Shown here: piece by piece, positions 1 to 8,022 of the stretch
How the letters are laid out: the number at the start of each line of letters is the position of its first letter
Position numbering within the stretch: position 1 is the first letter of the stretch
NCBI GenBank assembly: GCA_027600665.1
Contig: JADGJL010000798.1
Coordinates: forward strand, 1-13,751
Direction: 5' to 3'
Length of the DNA: 13,751 bases
Source: Irineochytrium annulatum
Taxonomy: Eukaryota > Chytridiomycota > Chytridiomycetes > Chytridiales > Chytridiaceae
Position numbers and translations under genes: made by a program
Notes under the pieces: generated by a model
Database searches by the model: none
What the model saw: the letters and a program-made list of their open reading frames with translations, nothing else
What the model was told of the DNA's origin: nothing

Positions 1-77
1 ATTATCACGCCAACGCTAATCCCACTCATTCTACGCAAGACAGTCGTCAGACAAGCTTCTTTATTCTATTTCAACAG

Positions 78-313
78 ATGTCAGGGGTCGGCGAAGACGA
101 AGAACGCGCGGGCGAGACGACAGTTTGGACGGGCATCAGGAAGTTGCGGAGGGAGGGGGCGTGAGGGCTGCGGTTGAGGAGGTGAAGGAGGAGGCGGAGG
201 GGAAGAAGAGGATGCGGGACGAAGTGAGGGCAGGGAAGGAAGGGACATTTGGGACGACTCGCAAGTATAACATGTTTATGGACATACATTGTGTATTCAA
301 AATATATTCATAG
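78..313 (+). CDS. Possible 3' exon of an unrecognised basic protein
   Basis: A polypyrimidine stretch ending in TTTCAACAG at 69-77 looks like an intron acceptor. From there one frame stays open to a TAG at 311-313, if the first two bases complete a split codon. It encodes an arginine-rich stretch (several consecutive Arg near its start, nuclear-localisation-like) followed by a Glu/Lys/Arg-rich segment that could form a helix or coiled coil. I recognise no domain. It runs convergently with the transposase pseudogene, and two-gene PIF/Harbinger elements carry a second, Myb/SANT-like DNA-binding protein, so it could be the end of that partner. This is inference: no Myb motif is visible because any upstream exon is outside the window. 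It could equally be a chance open frame in GA-rich DNA. Confidence 0.22.
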
Positions 314-340
314 ATGCAATATTTTTACAAATATGAAAAT

Positions 341-1974
341 TTAACGACGGCTTCCCTTAAACTTTGCCCACATCTGGTTCTTTAGCTGCTCACGAAGGTT
401 TTCCATCTACTCACTGTCGCCCCTGCGAACTCGCCCACGTTCATGAGTCCCCCTCATGACATGTTGCGCAAGGCTCTGTGTGAGCAGCAAATCCCTCTCC
501 TGTTGCGTGAGCTCATCCGAAAAGGAGTCCCCAGCGTGCTCGGTTTTTATAAAGTTGTGAATTGCGCAGCAAGCGTACACCATTTGCACTTGTTTGTTAA
601 ACGGGTAGGACCGCATTTGATTCAAGATTGGAAAGCGTTTTTTCAGCACTCCGAAGACACGTTCGACGACCGTGCGCAGGTGGGAATGTCGGTAGTTGTA
701 AAGCTCCTCCGCCGTTTGCGGTTTTACCTAAAATCAGTATCAGAAGGCATGGAAGCAGTCAGATGTTGTACCCTAGCCGAATCCCAAACCTTTTGCCACT
801 CCTTGAGGTGGTAGCGCACACCTCGATATGGAGCAAGTACACGATTAATGCACCCGTATCCTGCATCTCCCAAATAGTAACGACCCTCCGGTATGTTGAA
901 TCCCTTGTTGTTAACAGCATCTTCCAACACCTTTCCATCGTGAGCGCTGCCTTCCCAACCTGCCAATACGTAGTGGAATCGCATGTCAAATCCCACAACA
1001 CCCAAAACATTCTGCGAGACCGTGCCCATCCGATTTCTGAAGTTTGAATTCTGCTCAGTTGGCAGCACAGCGTCAATGCGGGTGCCATCAAGTGCGCCAA
1101 GACAGTGTTGAAAGTACGGGTACGCCAGCGAATCGTCAACAAGTTCCGGAGGGACTGGCGCGTTCGCCTGTGGCATGGTCACATACTTCGCAAACAGCGC
1201 CTGCGCTGCGAGCAGACCGCCAGTGAAGATGGTGGAAATTGTTGACTCGCTGCGTTGAAATCAGTTCGCAGCCTCCCGTATTGAATTGTTGTGGCCGAGG
1301 ATGTACACGAGGATGGCAACCTGCTCGTCAGACTCAAGGTAGGGGAGGTGTTCGCCAGTTTGCGGATCAATGACGATGCGGGACGCAGGAAGTTGGCCAG
1401 TTGCGTCAAGCTCGGCAACAAGAGATCTTTGAAGCATTATAATATTGGTTACTATGAATAACTAATGGGAGAAACAAGGAGCCAACTGAAAAGTTTCTTT
1501 GTCCATCCGAAATTCCTCATGGCAGACCAACTCATGCGTCCTTTCGTGGAGTGTCTGCCTCATGAACTCCTTTCCTTGAAGGCTGGACGTGTGCTTTGGA
1601 TGCTTGATGTAACGGCCAGACATCGTCTGCACCACTGTCGTCGCAGCGACTGCGACGATGGCAGGGTCATCCTCATGGGCGCAGATGGCCTCCCGAGCCA
1701 GGGTGGACGCGATTTGGCGACGGCTGATGCTACCGTCCTCTTCCATTTGGTCCTCGCAATGAAATAACTCGAAATCGTCCATGTAATCTTGCAAGAAGTC
1801 CAGGGTGAGATCCAGCCCGTCGAGATTGTCCATTTGGCGGGCGTCGTGAATGCCTGGTGCGCGGGATCGTGTGTGTATTGTGGTGATGAAATGTTCGACT
1901 CTGGTGTTGATGGAGATTTCCGCGAATTGACGACGACGGGCAAAATACGTAGAGATACCGGACTCCGAGACCAT
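341..1974 (-). pseudogene. PIF/Harbinger transposase (DDE_Tnp_4 / HARBI1-like), broken
   Basis: The reading frame can be followed through exons 1974-1487, 1426-790 and 727-341. Introns are 1427-1486 (60 nt) and 728-789 (62 nt), and both joins keep the frame. Exon 1 carries the N-terminal segment typical of HARBI1-like proteins (SLQGKEFMRQTL, FRMDKETFQ). Exon 2 carries a helix-turn-helix-like stretch, then LDGTRI (first acidic residue), SAHDGKVL (second) and YLGDAGY. Exon 3 carries ELYNYRH and ERVFGVLKKRF (third acidic region), then CCAIHNF. Two in-frame stops break it: TGA at 1263-1261 in the helix-turn-helix region and TAG at 409-407. After the TAG the same frame continues with a family-like tail (LREQLKNQMW) to TAA at 343-341. 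Start candidates are ATG at 1974 or 1833; an open frame upstream to 2103 has no ATG. An intact protein would be about 456 or 503 residues. Known role of the family: cut-and-paste transposition. This copy should be inactive. Confidence 0.85.
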
Positions 1975-2029
1975 AATTGCAAAAGGGCAAAAAAGACCCG
2001 AAACGGGCCGTTTTAAAACGTGATTTTTG

Positions 2030-2166
2030 CATCCGAACAGGCCATCAAGCCACCGTCGTAATTCTCCGAAACGGAGATCATCCGAACGCGCAAAAATAGA
2101 CACATATTTTGTGGGCCTTTATTCTACGATTTGGCTGTCAAACGACGGATTGGTGGTCATCCGAAC
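2030..2166. repeat. Subterminal CATCCGAAC repeats
   Basis: CATCCGAAC occurs at 2030-2038, 2079-2087 and 2158-2166, all in the same orientation and within 140 bp of the proposed transposon end. Short subterminal repeats of this kind are common transposase-binding sites in PIF/Harbinger and other TIR elements; a binding role here is inference. A small inverted repeat (TCTCCG, 3-nt spacer, CGGAGA) sits next to the middle copy at 2063-2077. Confidence 0.45.
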
Positions 2167-2172
2167 GGTACC

Positions 2173-3347
2173 TAAATCTATAACTAAAGAGCATGGGGAG
2201 TGGTAAGTTACTAGGGTACATAGGTCTGTGTGCAAAAAGTCTACCAAGTCCTATCTAACACTATCTATCTCTTGCTAAATATAAAATAAACAATTAAATG
2301 AATAAACTGCAAAATAAGCAAAACTTATTGATGCAGTAAGCCTCGTGTTGGGGTTCATGGGACATGTGGGCTATGTTAGCGTAGTGTAACAGTCCATTAA
2401 TAAATTTAGCATTTCCCCATGACGGCGACCACGACGGCCACAACGGAACCCCGGGGAGCTGGATGTTCTAACAAAACTAAATAAATAAATAGATAAGCAA
2501 CTAAACTAACTACTAATCAGATAACTAAGTTATCCACATTCATCCATAAGCCCCTGCACTCACGGGCATAATCAAATATATTTCTATATCAACCGTCGCT
2601 TGGGAGACCTGCTCACCAGCTTCTATGGGCATTGTGCCGCAAGGAGCGCGCGCTAAAGTCGTCAAAGTGCCAGCGCATATGCAGCCAAGCACGCGCTAAA
2701 TATAAAGGGCTTGCGGTTGGCTGAGTATGAAGTTGTCCATTGAGTATTGAAGATGTAAATTGTATCATTGTAAATGTGTCCTTGTAATTGTACAGAGTCC
2801 TATTAAATGGTTTTTAATTCTCCGCAGGATAATGGCTCTGGGAAGTGCGACAATAAGTATGCGCTCGCTAACTTCACAAAGGTGAATAGCGCGAACGGCA
2901 GGGCCAGCCCACATCAGGGCAATCAATAACTGATTTTCAATTGAACATCTCATGTTCAATTCTTGAGCGCACGACGCACCTACTTTGCTACGAATTGAAG
3001 AGCAATGAGGCTTTGGATAGCAGCTTATTTCAAACTTTTGTTCCTTTGGCCTCCATATATGCTTATGTGAATCATGATAATCACTGTGACGGCTCCAAAG
3101 ACTTTTCTTTTGTAGTCTTAGTTGCCTTCTCAATTTTTATGTATTGTACTCTTATTTTTTTCTGTACTTTTTGTTATATGCTCTTTGCTTGAAGTCTACT
3201 TTCATCCTTAAACTTTCTTTCTTCGCTTATGCTGGTTTCTTACCTGCTCTGCCCCAAAACGTCTCACTCCTGTTCGTGCCGTTTCTTTCCTTTTTCTCTT
3301 AAGAACTAGCTCTTACCTTCGTAGCTCGCTATTGTTCCTTGAGATAG
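2173..3347. other. AT-rich to pyrimidine-rich region without a supported gene
   Basis: No reading frame here starts with ATG and resembles a protein. From about 2270 to 2560 the DNA is AT-rich with TAAA-type low-complexity runs. A TATA-like stretch (AAATATAAAGGG) starts at 2698, overlapping the second of two CGCGCTAAA copies (2649-2657 and 2692-2700). A perfect 10-bp inverted repeat with a 3-nt spacer lies at 2939-2961. From about 3110 to 3300 the plus strand is strongly T/C-rich, as in many fungal promoters, and may belong to the upstream region of the glycosyltransferase gene. An old solo LTR or other transposon scar is possible, but I found no convincing target-site duplication. Confidence 0.5.
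2939..2961. repeat. Perfect 10-bp inverted repeat, 3-nt loop
   Basis: AATTGAACAT at 2939-2948 pairs with ATGTTCAATT at 2952-2961 around CTC. It could form a tight hairpin or be a dyad protein-binding site. No gene context explains it. Confidence 0.5.
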
Positions 3348-3370
3348 GACGCGTCAATCGCTGACGCGTC
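3348..3370. promoter_or_regulatory. Paired GACGCGTC (MCB-like) sites
   Basis: Two perfect palindromes GACGCGTC lie at 3348-3355 and 3363-3370, 15 bp centre to centre, about 245 bp upstream of the GT32 start codon. ACGCGT is the MluI cell-cycle box bound by MBF-type APSES/KilA-N factors in ascomycete yeasts. Cell-cycle control of this gene is inference from the motif alone. Confidence 0.35.
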
Positions 3371-3613
3371 TAAAAAAACTTTCATCTTTTATTCTCTCTC
3401 AATCACGCTGATTCAGGTTTTGGAAGGCATCCATTCACTGTTTATTGAAACCTTGTCATCCACGGTGTCGCTTTTTCAGTATACCGGACAGCCAGAAGTG
3501 CTTCGGCTTTTGCAGCACTTAATTACTTCTCCATTTTTGTATGGGTTGCCAAGACATTGTTGAAACCGTCTGGGTTCTTCCCAAATGCCTTCCGATGATT
3601 GCGCCCCTAAGCT

Positions 3614-4793
3614 ATGCCAGGACCGCCATCGACACGGGTCGCTGTCGTCCTATCCGTCACGGCTCTTGCCCTGCTCTCCCTGATTGCGCCATATATTGTG
3701 CTTCACCAGCAGCTGCCGCCTCGGCTCGCTGCTACACCCGAACCATCCTATGTGCGTCCCGCCATCACCTCCCCGATCGAAGATCGCCTTGCGGACGACG
3801 TCGTCTTCACGGACGCCGTCCCCGCGCCAACAGATCCGCTCCTGTTCCCCGACGGCGCCGTCGCGTCGATTATTCCCGCCATCATCCACCAGATCTGGTG
3901 GCAGAGCAGCCGACTGGACGACGTGCCTGAGCCCTGGAACGCGTGGATGCGCTCCTGGACGGCCATGAATCCGGGTCACGTCCACCACCTTTTGGATGGC
4001 CGCGGCGCCTCCCGCTTCATCGCGGCGCACTTCGACGAGCGCGTCGTGGACGCGTACGAGAAGCTGCCGATGGTGGTCCAGCGGACGGACTTCCTTAGGT
4101 AACTTAAGCTCCTTCGACTCTGCAACGACCTCGAGCTAACCGTTTGGCAACACCAGATACGCGCTCCTCTACGTCCACGGCGGCCTCTACGCCGACATCG
4201 ATACCATTCCCCTGCGCCCCCTGCACTCCTGGCACCCCTCCGTCAACATGTCTGGCGTCAGCATAGTCATGGGCAAGGAATGGAACCGCCGGCCGTTTGA
4301 CAAGAAGCCGTATCTGCACCGCATGTCTATCGGCACCTGGTCCCTCCTCTCCGCGCCGCGCCACCCACTCTTTGCGCGCGTCATCAACGCGTTGGTGGAT
4401 CGCATCGAGGTGACAGACGACATGCAGCTGAACCTCGTCGACCGCGTCGTGGAGCTGTGCGGGCCGGCGTTCTTCACGGGCACGCTGGGAGAGTACATGG
4501 AGGACGTGCACGGGGTGTCGCTGGACGACATCAGCCCACCGACGAGCGTCAACGTCGTTGCGGTCGGTGGGAGGGAGCCGGTAGGCGAGGGCGAGAACAG
4601 GGACTTCAGGATCCATGATATGATTGTGATGGGCGTCACGAGGGTCGCACCCAACGGACCCGGAGGGCTCGGGATAGGGGATGAGGGGAGTTTCCTGGAT
4701 CATGTGATGACTGGATTTAGGGACGATGGGTGGAGGACGAGACCGTTGATGGTGGAAAGGGGAGGTGCGATAAAGTCGGAGGAAGTCGCGTAA
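3614..4793 (+). CDS. Glycosyltransferase family 32 (Och1-like), type II membrane protein
   Basis: Two exons, 3614-4098 and 4157-4793, are joined across a 58-nt intron (GTAACT donor, CTAAC at 4136-4140, CAG acceptor), giving 373 residues. Residues 9-30 are a hydrophobic signal anchor after a short basic N-terminus, which places the catalytic part in the Golgi lumen. IIPAIIHQIW (around residues 86-95) opens the GT32 domain. RTDFLRYALLYVHGG followed by Tyr-Ala-Asp175-Ile-Asp177 is the family's DXD motif, which binds the metal and nucleotide sugar; the intron falls inside this block (Arg162). A GP-F-TG motif further on matches the usual substrate-site region. The family transfers hexoses, for example mannose in N-glycan outer chains (Och1) or on inositol phosphoceramide; the acceptor cannot be told from sequence. 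The start is chosen because the membrane anchor follows at once. Three ATGs at 3541, 3585 and 3595 lie upstream in other frames. Confidence 0.88.
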
Positions 4794-5590
4794 TGGTCGG
4801 CGCGGAGGGTGTAGCGGTGATGCCGATGATCGCGCGTGGCGAACATCGAGTTGGGGGGGGGTTCCCCTTAATTCACCATGTGCTTCTGTGGTGCCCGCTC
4901 TGCCTTCATACTTGCTGTCATGTCCTTCACGCAACTTCAATCTGCACATACTTATATCGTTCTCGAGCACCGCATTAATTCATGGCCGTTCTCGGCAGGG
5001 AAGTGCAGGAAAAATGTCCGCGTAAGCGACCCGTAGCTCTGAGGCCGTTCGCACGCCTCACTCGATGGTGAATATTAATAACGGCTGTTGTGCAGTCGGC
5101 GCGAACATTCTGCACCTCCCGCCGAGCGACTTAACAGTTCTAAGTGAAATTCGTTAGGAGCAAATTCTCCAGCGAAATATTGTCCTCCACCTGCCCTTTC
5201 ACTCATCCAGAACTTCACGACTTTCCCCGTAATCGACGTGCAGAGCTACAGCGAAGGACCGAGACAACATGTTCCGAGCACCGAAGCACCGAGGGGCTGG
5301 CTAGCCAGTTCGCGCGATCTGGCGGCAGAAACCACCCCAAAAGGATGGAGAACTACCGGCAAGCCGCCCTGCAAGCCAAATATACAGAATCATTACTGGA
5401 GCATGAGTTGTATTCATTTGAACAATTTATAATGCAGAACGAAAATAGTGCAACGATTAACTGAAGTCGAAGGAACACGTCTAGCATAACGAGGAACGTA
5501 TCAATAAACCTTTCCTCAAACATAGCAGCAAGAAATCGCACAAAGTGCCCAGGAAAGACCGAGTAAAAGAAAAAAATACGCAACTCCACC
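4794..5590. other. Intergenic region between convergent genes
   Basis: This 797-bp stretch separates the 3' ends of the glycosyltransferase (+) and the carotenoid oxygenase (-). It contains a run of nine G at 4853-4861, a TATA-like GAATATTAATAACG near 5072, and a plus-strand AATAAA at 5503-5508. A plus-strand open frame at 5144-5464 begins only with GTG and resembles no protein I know, so I do not call it a gene. Nothing else is evident. Confidence 0.6.
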
Positions 5591-7758
5591 CTAGCCCTCC
5601 CTAACCGCCGTCCCCTCCGCAATCGAGTGGAAATTCCCATGGAATCCAAAAGGTACAACTCGGGCCCTCCCCATCTCTGCCCTCGCGACCTCCGTCATCG
5701 TCCTAGGATCCAAGAAGAGTAGGTAGCTCTCCGCCTCCCTTCCCTCTGTCTGCCCCCTTAAAACCACGCTCACAAGCACACCGTCATCCTCTTCTGTCCC
5801 GCCCGGCCTCGGCACAAACACCGGCTCCCCTGGAAACTGGCCCTTCTCATACCACACCTTGTGCTTCGCCGCACTCACGCCGTCCCCGCACTCGCCCGTG
5901 TCGATCCGCACGAGGCAGTCGAAGATCCGCGGGCGGATGGACCCCCGCGACGCGTGCTCGGCCTCCTCGGCGTGGACCGTGGCCGCGAGGTCGGGTACCG
6001 TGCCCGTGTAGGAGATACCGTAGCAGACGGTGTGCTGCTTCCGGTGCCAGGACGGGTGGGTTCGGGGAAGCTCGACGTGGACGTCAGAGAGCTGGCGGGA
6101 CTCGGCCTGCGGAATGTTAAGCGCCGCGCGGGCTGCGTTCGTCATCGTAAAGACGTTGGGGTCCACGCATCCGGGGCTTGTGGTGCGGGCGGCCGAGACG
6201 TTGCGGAGGGTATACCGCGTCAGCATGGGGAGGGACTCGAGCTCCCCGCGGCGGAGGGAGTCGAGGTACAAGTCCTTGACAAAGTTGCCGGTGTCGGCCA
6301 CGGGGACTTCAACGATAACGTCGTCCGTCCCCTCAACGTCCCACGCGTTGACGACGTGGAAGCCGAAAGCCGCAGGGCTCTCGTACGTGGCGACGTGCTC
6401 GCCCGTGGCGCGGGACACGACGCACCATAGCAGCGGCTTGTTGGCGTCGAAGGTGAGGGGCTCGGCATAGTTCTGGGACCAGAGGAAGGAGAAGAGATTG
6501 GTGCTATACGGCCAGAAGGGGAAGATGACATATTTCCCAGTGAGGGCAAAGGAGTGGATGTAGGAAAGGGGGACGCGGGGGAGGGTGAGAAGGAGGTCGC
6601 CCGACGGATTGGACTGGGAGATCTTGATGACGCGGAAGGTGATGTCCTTGCCGTAGTCTGCGACGAAATTGAAGTATTCGCCGGTAGATGCGTCGAAGTG
6701 GCCGTGGGCAGCCGAACCGGGGCCGGAGAACTTCAGGTTGATCTTCTGGTCTGAGATACGGAAGTTCCATACGTTAGCAATGCTTAAATAATCGCCGCTT
6801 GAATGGACATACAAGAAAATACACGCAGAGGCTCCAGCGTGACGGGGTCAATCTCCTGCAGATTCGCCATATCACTTTTAACCACAATGTTTCTCGGCCC
6901 CAGCGTCATATCCTCGTTCTGCCCTAATCCCGCCTCCAGCGGGAAGTTGGTCGAGAGGGTGACGCCGATATTGGTCTCGTCGGGGCCGCTAAACTTCTCG
7001 GCATGGCCCGTGAGCATCGAGATGAAAGTGAACATCCGGCTGAAGAAGCGCTTGCAGGGATCCTTTTGCCCGAACGTGATGCCAGCCCCGCCGTTATTGG
7101 AGATGTAGCGCTCGAGGCCCTTGGCCGTGGCGCGGGACATGTAGGTGACCTTGCCGTCCGGCATGACGGAGAATTTGTGCTGTAAAGAAAGGAACGCGTC
7201 AGTTTATGCTTTAGTACGCGTGGAAGCGCGTAGCGCAGGGAAGCACGAGGCGACGCGTGCAGTCACTCTTACGACCTCGATCGTCCACTTCGCTCCGTTA
7301 CCCCTCTAACACTCACGATTTGAGTCAGCCCATCGAACCAGTGCGACACCTCGTAAGTGTCCTTCCCGGTCCTGTACTTCCCCTCCTTAGTCAGGGGCAC
7401 GGAAAACGTGCTCGGCGCGCATCGGTACAGGTGGCCCGTAAACCAGGCCGGGATCTCGCCGTGCACTTTCATCTCAATCGGCTCAACCTGCTCGGCCGCA
7501 TTCCGGAAGCCGGCGTCGTAGGCCTGGACCAGGGCTTCGTCGGACTGCTCCGTCAGGTTGATGGCGGATGGCCTGCATGCGAGGAGGTGGGAGTTAGATC
7601 AGGCGCGACCCCGTCAACAGGGATCAGAGGACGCACATGGTGGACGACAGGATCACGACGAGGGCACGGGCAGGAACGAGGTGTTTGAATGAATGGGGCG
7701 TTCGCGCAGCACCGGTTTTGAGGCTGAAGTGCGGAATCAATCTGCCCCCGCTCCGCAT
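5591..7758 (-). CDS. Carotenoid oxygenase (carotenoid cleavage dioxygenase family)
   Basis: Exons are 7758-7637, 7572-7317, 7179-6813 and 6750-5591. Introns of 64, 137 and 62 nt have donors GTGCGT, GTGAGT and GTATGT, and the first and third carry a CTAAC branch site. All joins keep frame, giving 634 residues, or 594 if translation starts at the ATG formed by splicing exon 1 (AT) to exon 2 (G). The four iron-binding histidines are visible: His264 (SAAHGHFD), His314 (YIHSFALTGKY), His380 (FGFHVVNAW) and His619 (FGFHGNF). Likely second-shell glutamates lie in DETNIGV, DDVIVEV (Glu396) and GEPVFVP. Early motifs IPAWFTGHLYR, HWFDGLTQI and DPCKRFFSR are family-like. Such non-haem Fe(II) enzymes cleave carotenoid or stilbene double bonds with O2, for example to retinal; the substrate is not determined. 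The 40-residue N-terminal extension lacks acidic residues and has several Arg/Lys, so it may be a mitochondrial presequence (inference). No carotenoid synthesis gene is nearby. Confidence 0.92.
7194..7258. promoter_or_regulatory. Three ACGCGT sites inside carotenoid oxygenase intron 2
   Basis: ACGCGT occurs at 7194-7199, 7216-7221 and 7253-7258, all within the 137-nt intron 2 (7180-7316), the longest intron of the gene. The same hexamer is duplicated upstream of the GT32 gene and present once upstream of the kinase. It may be an intronic binding site for an MBF-like factor or simply CpG-rich sequence. Confidence 0.25.
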
Positions 7759-7854
7759 ACTTGCTCTACTTCAAAGAAAAACAGCAAGTTGCGTCCGCCG
7801 TGCAGCTGAGCTGTCTTGACACGAAAAAAGCCCGTCTGCTATCATAAACCGTGG

Positions 7855-7860
7855 TTATAT
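7855..7860 (-). promoter_or_regulatory. Candidate TATA box of the carotenoid oxygenase
   Basis: On the minus strand ATATAA lies about 97 bp upstream of the first in-frame ATG (7758). It sits in the 264-bp gap between the kinase stop codon and this gene, so this gap must hold both the kinase 3' end and the oxygenase promoter. Confidence 0.35.
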
Positions 7861-8022
7861 CGCTTTTCTATTAAAAACCGGGGAACTAGGCTTCCTTCTA
7901 GCGACGGAAGCACATAAAAATTAAACACTTAAATTCTCCCTCTGTTCTGCGAATGACGAACTAGCTTGGAGTGAGGGCAGATTTCTTGTGAAGAAACTGA
8001 AGAAGGGAGGTGTTATCACGTT

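Larger units (their letters stand above)
341..2172 (-). mobile_element. PIF/Harbinger DNA transposon remnant
   Basis: The element is defined by the transposase pseudogene. Its upstream (right-hand) end may be at 2172. Read on the minus strand, a TTA (2175-2173) is followed by GGTACCGTTCGGATG, which fits the 3-bp TTA/TAA target preference of PIF/Harbinger elements. Three CATCCGAAC copies lie just inside this end. I could not find a matching inverted terminus on the left; it may lie outside the window or be eroded. The left limit given here is only the end of the transposase frame. Confidence 0.6.

Noticed and set aside
342..2156. Direct repeat AACGACGG at both sides of the Harbinger element
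   Set aside because: Eight bases in direct orientation; the left copy overlaps the transposase stop codon and so is not a terminus. Probably chance.
2385..2794. Possible solo LTR beginning TGTAACAG and ending TGTACA with an internal TATA box
   Set aside because: Only four terminal bases are inverted-repeated and the flanking 5-bp sequences (CGTAG and GAGTC) do not match, so there is no target-site duplication.
2765..3192. Overlapping open frames of 122 codons (-) and 83 codons (+)
   Set aside because: Both need a TTG start, both lie in AT-rich or T-rich DNA, and neither has protein-like composition or splice signals.
4853..4861. Run of nine G after the glycosyltransferase stop codon
   Set aside because: It is 60 bp beyond the stop, so it cannot be a frameshift in the gene; a simple homopolymer with no evident role.
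5144..5464. 106-codon plus-strand open frame followed by AATAAA at 5503-5508
   Set aside because: It begins with GTG rather than ATG, the only internal ATGs leave about 39 codons or fewer, and the sequence resembles no protein. The nearby AATAAA may be chance.
5861..6470. Long plus-strand frames (189 and 146 codons) inside the carotenoid oxygenase
   Set aside because: They are shadows of the oxygenase last exon, whose minus-strand frame holds His264, His314, His380 and His619.
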